6,161 bases of DNA from Candidatus Kuenenia stuttgartensis (GTDB taxonomy: Bacteria; Planctomycetota; Planctomycetia; Isosphaerales; Isosphaeraceae): the NCBI GenBank assembly GCA_945872325.1, contig CAMBZY010000206.1, positions 1-6,161 of the forward strand, given 5' to 3'. Within the stretch, counting starts at the first letter, position 1; every line of letters starts with the position of its first letter. A program made the translations under genes and the position numbers. Shown piece after piece: positions 1-5,571 of the stretch. The notes under the pieces are model-generated. The model was not told where the DNA came from, ran no database searches, and saw nothing but the letters and a program-made list of their open reading frames with translations.

Positions 1-300
1 GAACCCGCAGCTTCGGCAGATCTCTGCAAATTCAGGATTCTCGCTGAGGAAGCCGTATCCTGGATGGATCGCCTGGACGTCGGCAACTTCTGCGGCCGCA
101 ATGATTCTGGGAATATTCAGGTAGCTCTCAGCGCTGGGGCCACCACCGATGCAGATCGAGCGATCAGCCAGAGCGAGATAAGCGGCTCCACGGTCTGCTT
201 CTGAATAAACAGCGACCGATTCAATGCCCATTTCACGACAGGCACGAATGACTCTAAGTGCAATCTCGCCACGATTTGCGATGAGAATCCGTTTGAACAT
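1..300 (-). CDS. accC: Biotin carboxylase subunit of acetyl-CoA carboxylase, N-terminal 100 residues (partial)
   Basis: The reverse strand reads ATG at 300 and stays open to the window edge, giving 100 residues of a protein that is normally about 450 long. It opens MFKRILIANRGEIALRVIRA, the hallmark start of biotin carboxylase, and continues with the AVYSEAD (residues 30-36) and HPGYGFLSENPEF (79-91) motifs of the N-terminal biotin carboxylase domain. The ATP-grasp and C-terminal domains lie outside the window. By family knowledge the enzyme uses ATP and bicarbonate to carboxylate biotin on AccB, the first half-reaction of malonyl-CoA formation in the cytoplasm. It follows accB by 66 bases on the same strand, which supports cotranscription. 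No clear Shine-Dalgarno site precedes the ATG; the start is fixed by the family's conserved N-terminus. Pyruvate and propionyl-CoA carboxylases share this domain, but the adjacent AccB with a BCCP thumb makes acetyl-CoA carboxylase the best reading. Confidence 0.95.
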   Translation of the reverse strand, partial: MFKRILIANRGEIALRVIRACREMGIESVAVYSEADRGAAYLALADRSICIGGGPSAESYLNIPRIIAAAEVADVQAIHPGYGFLSENPEFAEICRSCGF

Positions 301-366
301 CTCGAAAGATCCGATCGTAGGTGCGGCCTGGAACGTGCTATTGAATGGAGAGGCAGGGTCGAAGAA

Positions 367-849
367 TCAGTTCGGCGTGATCCGGAACAAAGGCTGACCG
401 TATTCTACAGCCTGGCCATTCTTGACCACCACTTCCGTAATCGTTCCCGCCATTCCTGCCGGAATTTCGGTGAAAACCTTCATGGCTTCGATAATGCAGA
501 CGGTTGACTCTTTGCGAATTGTGGAACCCACGTTCACAAATGTTGGTGAATCTGGTGAGCTTGACGTGTAAAACGTTCCAACCATTGGGCTTCGGATATA
601 AACAGCCTCAGCCTCTGCCACCTTCGGTACGGCCGTTGCAACAGGTGCAGCAGCAATCATCGGCGAGGGTTCGGCCATCTGGACCGGGGCAGATGTTGCA
701 TGAGTCTGCAACGCTCCACGACGCAGGCGGATCTTTTGCGGACCTTCGCCCAAATCAATCGCCGTCAGACCATAACGGTGCATCAGCCGAATCAACTTAT
801 GCAGCGTTTTCAGATCCGGGCCTTGTTCTTCGGGCAAACCGTCCGACAT
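367..849 (-). CDS. accB: Biotin carboxyl carrier protein of acetyl-CoA carboxylase (AccB/BCCP)
   Basis: This 160-residue protein has the usual BCCP length and layout. Residues 1-45 form the N-terminal part (DLKTLHKLIRLM, then KIRLRRG), residues 46-80 are an Ala/Pro-rich flexible linker, and residues 82-158 are the biotinyl domain. The domain contains the RSPMVGTFY motif (86-94), a thumb-like segment around SPDSPTFV (98-105) that is typical of acetyl-CoA carboxylase BCCPs, and the biotinylation site EAMKV with Lys124 as the modified residue. The usual Met after that Lys is Val here, a tolerated variant. The protein carries biotin between AccC and the carboxyltransferase. The start at 849 is chosen because a strong AGGGGGG site lies 7 bases upstream. 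The frame stays open to a GTG at 915 and an ATG at 873, but neither upstream start matches the family or has a good ribosome site. accC follows, forming an accBC pair. Confidence 0.95.
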   Translation of the reverse strand: MSDGLPEEQGPDLKTLHKLIRLMHRYGLTAIDLGEGPQKIRLRRGALQTHATSAPVQMAEPSPMIAAAPVATAVPKVAEAEAVYIRSPMVGTFYTSSSPDSPTFVNVGSTIRKESTVCIIEAMKVFTEIPAGMAGTITEVVVKNGQAVEYGQPLFRITPN

Positions 850-856
850 GGATGAA

Positions 857-863
857 CCCCCCT
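857..863 (-). promoter_or_regulatory. Ribosome binding site deciding the accB start
   Basis: On the minus strand the sequence AGGGGGG is followed by seven bases (TTCATCC) and then the ATG at 849. It is the best purine-rich site upstream of any candidate accB start and rules in favour of the 160-residue product over the 182-residue and 168-residue extensions. Confidence 0.6.
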
Positions 864-931
864 GGCAAGACATGAATTCAGCAGTGTGCACAAGGCTCAG
901 TAAGGCCTTGGCCACCTTCGAGCAGTTCCAG

Positions 932-955
932 GCGATACATTACATCACGTATCGC
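932..955. repeat. Inverted repeat upstream of accB (possible operator or hairpin)
   Basis: GCGATAC at 932-938 is matched by its exact reverse complement GTATCGC at 949-955, with a 10-base spacer. It lies in the 202-base gap between the end of the TPM gene and accB, about 83 bases before the accB start. The two-turn spacing of the arm centres (17 bases) could suit a dimeric regulator, or the RNA could fold as a 7-bp hairpin in the accB leader. No T-run follows on either strand, so a terminator is unlikely. The function is not known. Confidence 0.35.
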
Positions 956-1036
956 TGGCTGGCGTGAGTTTCAGGCCAGTTCTTCCCTAAATACCTACCA
1001 GAGTTTCGCGATTTGAGCAATGTCAAATTGTGAAAA

Positions 1037-1056
1037 GATGATGTTTTTTCATCACC
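1037..1056 (-). terminator. Weak terminator-like hairpin overlapping the TPM gene stop codon
   Basis: On the minus strand GGTGATG, a loop of six A residues and CATCATC form a 7-bp stem with one G-T wobble, followed at once by TTTT. The TGA stop of the TPM gene (1054-1052) sits inside the first arm. The geometry resembles a rho-independent terminator, but the stem is short, the T-run has only four residues and a translating ribosome would cover the first arm. It is therefore a candidate only. Confidence 0.35.
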
Positions 1057-2167
1057 AGTCACCACCACCACCGCCTGAATCGCCACCACCGGAATCGCCC
1101 CCAGACCAGTCTCCACCGGTATCTGCACCTGACCATCCACCGGAGTCTTCCTGGCGACCCCAGTCGCCTCCATCGTCTGCACCTGACCACTGGCCAGCAT
1201 CTGCGACTGGTTCTTCGCCTGATGATCCTGACCACACACCAGCCGATTCTGAGCCTTGGCCCAGCCCTGTGGAATGGTCGCTGTGGCCGTGTCCGCTGAG
1301 CTTATCGTAAGCCCAATTGCCTAAAACGGCTCCCCCCAGACCGCCCAGCATGCCAGAGAAGAACCCTCCTCCGCCGCCACCCCCACCATATCCTGGGCCA
1401 CCGCCATATCCTCCACCGCCCCCGCCATAGCCGGGTCCGCGGCCCAATGCTGTTCCACCGCCTCCGTAGGATCGGCCTCCAAGGAAACTTCGAACCACAC
1501 TCACCAGAATCACGATCCCAAGGCCGAGCAATAGTAGCGTCATGAGACTTAACCCACCCTGATTTCTAGGTGTCACTGTTTGTGGTGCGGTATTTGTAAG
1601 TCTTGTGCCTGGCTGTGGTTTCACTTTTGCTGGGACGGCTTCGCCGATCGGAAATCGTTCGGCTATGGCGACCAGATGTTCGATTCCCTGCTTCAGTCCA
1701 GCATCGTAATTCGATTTTTTGAACTCATCGCTGATTGACTTCCTGACCTGATCGCGATCCGCGTTGGTGATCCTCGATTTGAAGATGCCTGACCAGAGCA
1801 TCTCAATCTTTCGATCATCTTTCAGAATCAGTAGATAAAGCCCTTCACCAGCGTTCGACTTGGCAAGATTGATTGCCAGTTTGTCGGGTGCCTGGCCATC
1901 GGCAGACCGGCGGGTCTGGATCGTGATGGGAAGTCGAGATTTCAGGTCGACTTTTTTTAAGGATTGTTGAGCATCCTGGACGGCCGTTGTACTGAACATG
2001 GCGGCTTCGTCGATCAATTTTGAATCAGACGCCGCAGCGGCATCGAGATTCACTAGAAACAGACTTGCCAGAGACAGACAAAGTCCGCTAATCCGACGTT
2101 GGATCGTTGATTGGAGCATCGTTCGTGCCAGCCCTTTTTTATGTCCTGTGAGATCAATCAGAGTCAT
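1052..2167 (-). CDS. Exported TPM-domain membrane protein with Gly-rich and Trp-repeat tail
   Basis: The 371-residue product has a signal peptide, with a basic stretch (QRR, 23-25), a hydrophobic core (26-41) and a likely cut after AAAA at 46. A TPM domain (TLP18.3/Psb32/MOLO-1 family) follows at about 48-172, recognisable from LIDEAAMFS at its start, LYLLILKDDRKIEML (110-124) and NYDAGLKQGIEHL (153-165). Residues 206-229 form a strong membrane helix, so the TPM domain should lie outside the cytoplasm. A Gly/Tyr-rich stretch (230-268), a second, GxxxG-like hydrophobic segment (269-283) and an acidic Gly/Ser/Trp tail (305-371) follow. The layout recalls YgcG-type TPM proteins. Members have been linked to photosystem repair and acetylcholine-receptor function, and phosphatase activity has been proposed; no function can be assigned here. 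The ATG at 2119 (Met17) would give a more compact signal peptide and may be the true start; neither start has a good ribosome site. Confidence 0.85.
   Translation of the reverse strand: MTLIDLTGHKKGLARTMLQSTIQRRISGLCLSLASLFLVNLDAAAASDSKLIDEAAMFSTTAVQDAQQSLKKVDLKSRLPITIQTRRSADGQAPDKLAINLAKSNAGEGLYLLILKDDRKIEMLWSGIFKSRITNADRDQVRKSISDEFKKSNYDAGLKQGIEHLVAIAERFPIGEAVPAKVKPQPGTRLTNTAPQTVTPRNQGGLSLMTLLLLGLGIVILVSVVRSFLGGRSYGGGGTALGRGPGYGGGGGGYGGGPGYGGGGGGGGFFSGMLGGLGGAVLGNWAYDKLSGHGHSDHSTGLGQGSESAGVWSGSSGEEPVADAGQWSGADDGGDWGRQEDSGGWSGADTGGDWSGGDSGGGDSGGGGGDW
1122..1189 (-). repeat. Direct repeat, 54-bp period, encoding the Trp-periodic tail
   Basis: The 14-base sequence TCTGCACCTGACCA occurs at 1122-1135 and again at 1176-1189, exactly 54 bases apart. 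In the protein this is an 18-residue period made of two 9-residue units, visible as tryptophans at residues 327, 336, 345 and 354 and the duplicated WSGAD. The pattern points to internal tandem duplication of a coding repeat that has since diverged. Confidence 0.7.
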
Positions 2168-2198
2168 GGAACGGAATAGGTTGCTCTCAGAACTCTTG

Positions 2199-2204
2199 AT
2201 TCTA
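2199..2204 (-). promoter_or_regulatory. Possible -10 element for the TPM gene
   Basis: The minus strand reads TAGAAT here, matching five of six bases of the TATAAT consensus, 31 bases before the ATG at 2167. No credible -35 hexamer is found 16-18 bases upstream, so support is weak. If real, the TPM gene would have its own promoter instead of depending on the TPR gene. Confidence 0.2.
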
Positions 2205-2286
2205 ACCGAAGTTGTTCGTCGCCTGTATCCGTTTATTCACTACGGGACGAAATATTTCCGCTTGAGTCAACGAAAATCAACCTCAT

Positions 2287-2301
2287 TAAACGTGACGTTT
2301 A
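2287..2301. promoter_or_regulatory. Perfect 15-bp palindrome, candidate operator upstream of the TPM gene
   Basis: TAAACGTGACGTTTA has two perfect 7-base arms around a single central G. It lies in the 211-base gap between the TPR and TPM genes, about 120 bases before the TPM start. The near-zero spacer makes it a poor RNA hairpin but a good binding site for a dimeric DNA-binding protein. No regulator gene is visible in the window and I do not recognise the motif as that of a named regulator. Confidence 0.4.
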
Positions 2302-2374
2302 CTTCAGAAATTCACGCACGTACCAATCGCGCCGAATGAGTCTGGGAACTGTCGATTCAGGATGATTTGTACTT

Positions 2375-2393
2375 AAAGTCAGGATTTGACTTT
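2375..2393 (-). repeat. Hairpin overlapping the TPR gene stop codon
   Basis: On the minus strand AAAGTCA, a 5-base loop (AATCC) and TGACTTT form a perfect 7-bp inverted repeat. The TGA stop of the TPR gene (2381-2379) is the start of the second arm. Only a short, interrupted T-rich stretch follows, so it is at best a weak terminator; it might instead protect the 3' end of the message. Confidence 0.35.
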
Positions 2394-3905
2394 CTCTTTA
2401 GAAGCCTCTTCCTTGGTCGTATCATCCTGCTTCGAGGCCACTTTACGACCGCTTGCCTTTAAGAGACGTTCCGATTCCGAGCGATGCAGGTCGGCTTTTT
2501 TCTGGTCGCCCGTTTTATCGTAGGCCATGCTCAGAGCCATGTGCAGGGCTTGCTCGTTTGCCGAAGCCGTCACGCATTGCTCCAGGTCTGCGATCGATTC
2601 TGGATACTTTTCCATCTTAAGATAAATCAGGCCGCGATTCTCGCGAATGCTCGCTTTCGAAGGGTCGATTTCGAGCAATACGGAAAGTAAGTCGATGCCG
2701 AGATTGGACTTGGAGTTGCCACGCATCTCGCCAATCGTCGTCAGATTGTTGAGCAATACGTATAGGTCAGGCGCTTTTTTGACAGCCGATTCCAAAGACT
2801 TTTTCGCATCGGCTTTTTTCCCTAACCGAAGTTCCTGTAAGCCGGACATTGCGTCCAGGATCGACAGGTTCGCCCCCAGTACCCTGAGTTTCAGTACCTG
2901 ATTTGGGTCGTTGCCCAAGTCTTCGATAGCCAGTTTCCAGAACTCATTCAGGAGCAGCGGGTGGGTTGGGTCGAACGAAAGTCCTTGCACTAAAAGGTTT
3001 AACCGTTGATTCAGGTCTTCAATCTTGTTGCCCAGTGAATCGGCCCATCGTGCCAGTACCACACACATGGCCTTGCGAAGCCGATTTGATGGATCACCAA
3101 TAGTGATACCACTTTGAAGCATCTTGGCAGCTTCCTGATACTCTCCAAGAAGGAGGTCGGCATCGGCCAGCTTCAGTCGCGTGTCGACATTTTCAAAATT
3201 CTGGTCAAGCTCAACCCTCAGACGGGTCTTGGCTGAATTCAGTAACCGCTTCGCCTCAGGTTCGCGTTTCAGGTTGATCAGAATCTGGCCCATCGGTAGA
3301 CCGATCGACGGATCTCTATCCAGAATCAGACCATACGTCTTAAGAGCGTCCTCTGGACGGTTTCTTGCCAGTTGAAGCCGTGCCTGCATACGAAGGTAAT
3401 TTGGGTCTTCAGGTCGCTGAACAAGCAGCGACTGGATATGACGCTCAGCTTCATCTAAAGTCGCAGGCGATGGATTTTGCTGCCCCAAAAGAATTTCAGC
3501 CAGATTGACGTGAGCTGGGGCGTATCCAGCCTTGCCAGGTAAGGTCAGTCGTTCCAGAAGTCGAAACGCCCGTTCACTTTCGCCTGCTTGTTCACTGATG
3601 ATGGCAAGTTGGTAGAGATATTCCGGCTTGGGATTCTCTCCCGAAATCTGGATCAAATTCTCCAGACAATTTCGCGCACGAATGATGTTGTTCGCGCTGA
3701 TGGCCCGGTAAGTTTCGATCTCATACTGGGTTCGTCGATTGGCTTCGTCAGGAATGACGATCAAAGCCAGCCCGACCAGAATAATAATACCCATGAAAAA
3801 CAGAGACGGGGCCATCATGACCCATGCTTTTGAAAATAGAATGCTGCGTCGAGCCTTTCGGCCACGAACATTGCCAGAACGTTTCGGATTGATTGCTGTC
3901 GACAT
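2379..3905 (-). CDS. Membrane-anchored tetratricopeptide repeat protein
   Basis: The 508-residue product begins with a strongly basic segment (eight Lys/Arg between residues 8 and 26), then one hydrophobic helix at about 30-52. By the positive-inside rule the short N-terminus is cytoplasmic and the large remainder lies outside the membrane. That remainder is a helical repeat domain: TPR-like units are visible at about 96-129, 169-199, 241-273, 350-380, 418-448 and 451-482, with the alternating small and large residues of the fold, for example ENRGLIYLKMEKYPESIADL at 422-441. The last 24 residues form a Lys/Glu-rich, probably disordered tail. No catalytic motif is present, so a scaffolding role is likely, but the partner is unknown. 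The start at 3905 gives the basic-then-hydrophobic N-terminus; no Shine-Dalgarno site precedes it. The TPM gene follows 211 bases later on the same strand, so a shared transcript is possible but unproven. Confidence 0.85.
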   Translation of the reverse strand: MSTAINPKRSGNVRGRKARRSILFSKAWVMMAPSLFFMGIIILVGLALIVIPDEANRRTQYEIETYRAISANNIIRARNCLENLIQISGENPKPEYLYQLAIISEQAGESERAFRLLERLTLPGKAGYAPAHVNLAEILLGQQNPSPATLDEAERHIQSLLVQRPEDPNYLRMQARLQLARNRPEDALKTYGLILDRDPSIGLPMGQILINLKREPEAKRLLNSAKTRLRVELDQNFENVDTRLKLADADLLLGEYQEAAKMLQSGITIGDPSNRLRKAMCVVLARWADSLGNKIEDLNQRLNLLVQGLSFDPTHPLLLNEFWKLAIEDLGNDPNQVLKLRVLGANLSILDAMSGLQELRLGKKADAKKSLESAVKKAPDLYVLLNNLTTIGEMRGNSKSNLGIDLLSVLLEIDPSKASIRENRGLIYLKMEKYPESIADLEQCVTASANEQALHMALSMAYDKTGDQKKADLHRSESERLLKASGRKVASKQDDTTKEEASKEKVKS

Positions 3906-4117
3906 TTCAAATTAACCGATACGGGTTCACTGAATTTTGTACATCGCCACATACGAGTAATTGTTATGATAAGTGTTATCGGCATTTCCAGCAAGTGCGA
4001 TTGACGAACAAGTGTTGCGAATTTCGTTGGCAGGTCAAACCTTGGCGTAAACTCGCAACACAGAAACAGCACGATTTCCGTACCCTACTAATATGATGCG
4101 AAGGTAATTTCAGAACG
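3906..4117. other. Divergent intergenic region between the TPR and CbiE-CbiT genes
   Basis: These 212 bases separate two genes transcribed away from each other, so promoters for both should lie here. On the plus strand TAATAT at 4089-4094 could be a -10 element for the corrinoid gene, but no matching -35 is seen. GAAGG at 4100-4104 is a possible ribosome site with a long 13-base spacing to the ATG at 4118. A small inverted repeat, GATAA-GTG-TTATC, is at 3968-3980, and a larger one is at 4012-4061. Short open frames cross the region on both strands but resemble no known protein. Confidence 0.6.
4012..4061. repeat. Long interrupted inverted repeat upstream of the CbiE-CbiT gene
   Basis: GTGTTGCGA at 4012-4020 is the exact reverse complement of TCGCAACAC at 4053-4061. 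The match continues inward after one mismatch with TTT (4022-4024) against AAA (4049-4051), then CG (4025-4026) against CG (4046-4047) past a one-base bulge. AGGT-CAA-ACCT (4032-4042) can form an apical hairpin. As RNA this would be a stable, nearly continuous 50-base stem-loop; as DNA the outer arms could be two regulator half-sites. No T-run follows on either strand, so it is not a standard terminator, and I see no cobalamin riboswitch B12-box. Confidence 0.5.
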
Positions 4118-5368
4118 ATGTCACGACTGAGAATCGTAGGGATTGGCGATGATGGGGTGGTTGGGCTGACTGATCAGGCTCGTCGAATCCTGACAGAAGC
4201 CGACCTTGTGATTGGTACGGCCAGCGCTTTATCGCTTTTAAGCGACTTGCCAGCCCGCAAGGAAACGCTTCATGCGGATATGAATGAGGCCCTTGGCCAG
4301 CTTAAAGATGTGATTCGGGTTCAGGACAAGCCTGTACTTGTTTCCGAGGGCGATCCTCTGTTTTTTGGTGTAACCCGTTACTTCTGCGATCGTTTGGGCA
4401 AGGATCTGTTTGAAATCTATCCGCACGTGAGCAGCATGCAGCTTGCCTTTGCGCGCGTCAAAGAGAGTTGGGACGATGCCTATCTGACCAGCATGGGCGG
4501 GCGGGCTTTGGAGCCGACACTCGACCGGATCCGGACTGCGGAAAAGGTTGGACTTTTCCCTAGTGAAGAGATGCCTCCTAAAAGACTTGCGCGAGAAATG
4601 CTGTCGCGTGGGATCGACTATTTCCGCGTCTATGTCTGTGAGAATCTCGGTTCGCCCGACGAACGTGTGACTCAGGCACAACTCTCAGAAATCTCGCGAA
4701 TGGATTTTCATCCTTTAAATGTGATGATTCTGATCCGGAACCCGAACCAGCCGGCAAGACTCAAAGGGGTTGGTCGTAAACGATTGTTCGGGAATCCCGA
4801 TGAAGCCTTTGCGCAATCTCAGCCTAAAGCTGAACTTGTGACACGTACAGAGGTTCGTGCGATTGCTTTGAGCTATCTTGATCTTCGGCCAGACAGCATC
4901 GTCTGGGATGTAGGAGCAGGGAGCGGGGCAGTGACGATCGAATCGGCCCAACTGGCTTATCGAGGAACAGTTTACGCGATTGAGCCCGAAGCGGCGGATG
5001 TCGGCTTGATCCTGAGCAATTGCGAGAGCTTTGGGGTGGCGAATGTTCGTGCCATTCTTGGCCGGGCACCTGAAATTACCAAGGATTTACCTGATCCCGA
5101 TGCCGTGTTTGTGGGTGGTACCGGACGACGTCTTGACCATGTTCTGACAGCAGTTTACGAGCGATTAACACCAGGTGGCCGGATGGTTGTGAATGTGGTC
5201 ACGATCGATGGGTTGGCGACAGCCCATGAAACGCTTCGGCGATTGGCAGGCGATGTTCTCCTATGGAATATCTCCATCGCTCGCGGGATTGATCAGATGG
5301 ACCGTGTCCGGTTTGAAGCGGCCACTCCAAGTTTTCTTCTGGCAGTCACAAAGCCTGACGACTTATGA
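4118..5368 (+). CDS. cobL: Precorrin-6B C5,15-methyltransferase (decarboxylating), CbiE-CbiT fusion
   Basis: The 416-residue protein joins two SAM-dependent methyltransferases, as in CobL. Residues 1-205 are the CbiE half, a tetrapyrrole methylase with GIGDDG at 8-13, the SEGDPLFFG loop at 76-84, SSMQLAFAR at 105-113 and ENLGSPDERV at 175-184. Residues about 222-415 are the CbiT half, with TRTEVRAIAL at 242-251, the SAM-binding motif DVGAGSGAVTIE at 264-275, the acidic EP at 289-290 and FVGGTGRRLD at 331-340. By family knowledge CobL methylates C5 and C15 of precorrin-6B and removes CO2 from the C12 acetate, giving precorrin-8X; separate CbiE and CbiT do this on cobalt-precorrins. Length and motifs are complete. 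The start at 4118 begins the conserved N-terminal strand RLRIVGIG directly. No other cobalamin gene lies in the window, so the aerobic or anaerobic route cannot be told. Confidence 0.93.
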   Translation: MSRLRIVGIGDDGVVGLTDQARRILTEADLVIGTASALSLLSDLPARKETLHADMNEALGQLKDVIRVQDKPVLVSEGDPLFFGVTRYFCDRLGKDLFEIYPHVSSMQLAFARVKESWDDAYLTSMGGRALEPTLDRIRTAEKVGLFPSEEMPPKRLAREMLSRGIDYFRVYVCENLGSPDERVTQAQLSEISRMDFHPLNVMILIRNPNQPARLKGVGRKRLFGNPDEAFAQSQPKAELVTRTEVRAIALSYLDLRPDSIVWDVGAGSGAVTIESAQLAYRGTVYAIEPEAADVGLILSNCESFGVANVRAILGRAPEITKDLPDPDAVFVGGTGRRLDHVLTAVYERLTPGGRMVVNVVTIDGLATAHETLRRLAGDVLLWNISIARGIDQMDRVRFEAATPSFLLAVTKPDDL

Positions 5369-5396
5369 GTATCAGTCAACAAATGGGGGCAAGCGT

Positions 5397-5414
5397 GTCG
5401 GGATATTTCCCGAC
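5397..5414 (+). repeat. Perfect GC-rich hairpin after the CbiE-CbiT gene
   Basis: GTCGGGA, a 4-base loop (TATT) and TCCCGAC form a perfect 7-bp stem starting 29 bases after the stop codon. The next bases (CCTACTTGTTC) contain no T-run, so it is unlikely to be a rho-independent terminator on its own. It may stabilise the 3' end of the message. The same sequence folds equally well on the minus strand. Confidence 0.5.
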
Positions 5415-5419
5415 CCTAC

Positions 5420-5448
5420 TTGTTCTCCATTGTTAAACATCGTATATT
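5420..5448 (+). promoter_or_regulatory. Possible promoter between the CbiE-CbiT and DUF1501 genes
   Basis: TTGTTC at 5420-5425 and TATATT at 5443-5448 are separated by exactly 17 bases. The -10 matches five of six consensus bases, the -35 only three of six. A transcript from here would start near 5455 and pass through the hairpin at 5472-5507 before reaching the DUF1501 gene. The spacing is good but the -35 is poor, so this may be chance in an AT-rich stretch. Confidence 0.25.
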
Positions 5449-5471
5449 GCTTGAGATCATGGAATCTGTAT

Positions 5472-5507
5472 GGTTCCGAAATGCCAATATGTTGGCGAGC
5501 CTTTTTT
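5472..5507 (+). terminator. Terminator-like hairpin with T6 tract
   Basis: GCCAA-TATG-TTGGC at 5483-5496 forms a perfect 5-bp stem with a 4-base loop. GGTTC at 5472-5476 can pair with GAGCC at 5497-5501 to extend it by five pairs, one a G-T wobble, with a 6-base bulge on the left side. A run of six T residues follows directly at 5502-5507. This fits a rho-independent terminator for the corrinoid gene about 105 bases upstream, or an attenuator in the DUF1501 leader. Confidence 0.5.
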
Positions 5508-5556
5508 GAATTTTGATTCTTAAAGGCAGGCCGATAGTCGTTCGGAAGATTGATTT

Positions 5557-5562
5557 GAGGAG
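5557..5562 (+). promoter_or_regulatory. Ribosome binding site deciding the DUF1501 gene start
   Basis: GAGGAG lies nine bases before the ATG at 5572. It favours this start over the second in-frame ATG at 5590, which has no such site. Confidence 0.65.
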
Positions 5563-5571
5563 TACCGACGC

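Noticed and set aside
504..875. Plus-strand open frame of 123 residues over accB
   Set aside because: It lies antisense to the certain accB gene and resembles no protein I know.
850..915. N-terminal extension of AccB from the GTG at 915
   Set aside because: The added 22 residues do not look like an AccB N-terminus, and the strong ribosome site sits just before the ATG at 849.
1021..1028. TTGACA hexamer on the minus strand as a -35 for accBC
   Set aside because: The hexamer is perfect, but no -10-like sequence lies 15-19 bases downstream; the nearest TA-rich stretch is about 23 bases away.
1020..1310. Plus-strand proline-rich open frame of 96 residues
   Set aside because: It is the antisense image of the Gly/Trp-rich tail of the TPM gene; repeated CC-rich codons give Pro on this strand, and there is no supporting domain or context.
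1998..2339. Plus-strand open frame covering the gap between the TPM and TPR genes
   Set aside because: Its first half is antisense to the TPM signal peptide region, and the rest lacks any recognisable feature or ribosome site.
3815..4096. Short open frames on both strands in the divergent region
   Set aside because: They overlap each other and the TPR start, have no recognisable domain, and occupy DNA expected to hold promoters.
3906..4117. Cobalamin riboswitch ahead of the CbiE-CbiT gene
   Set aside because: The position and length would allow one, but I cannot find the B12-box or its flanking conserved bases; a covariance search would be needed to exclude a diverged form.
4238..4681. Minus-strand open frame of 147 residues inside the CbiE-CbiT gene
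   Set aside because: The plus-strand gene has complete methyltransferase motifs through this region, so the reverse frame is a shadow.
5193..5516. Plus-strand open frame overlapping the end of the CbiE-CbiT gene
   Set aside because: It is out of frame with conserved CbiT sequence and continues into the hairpin and T-run of the terminator region.
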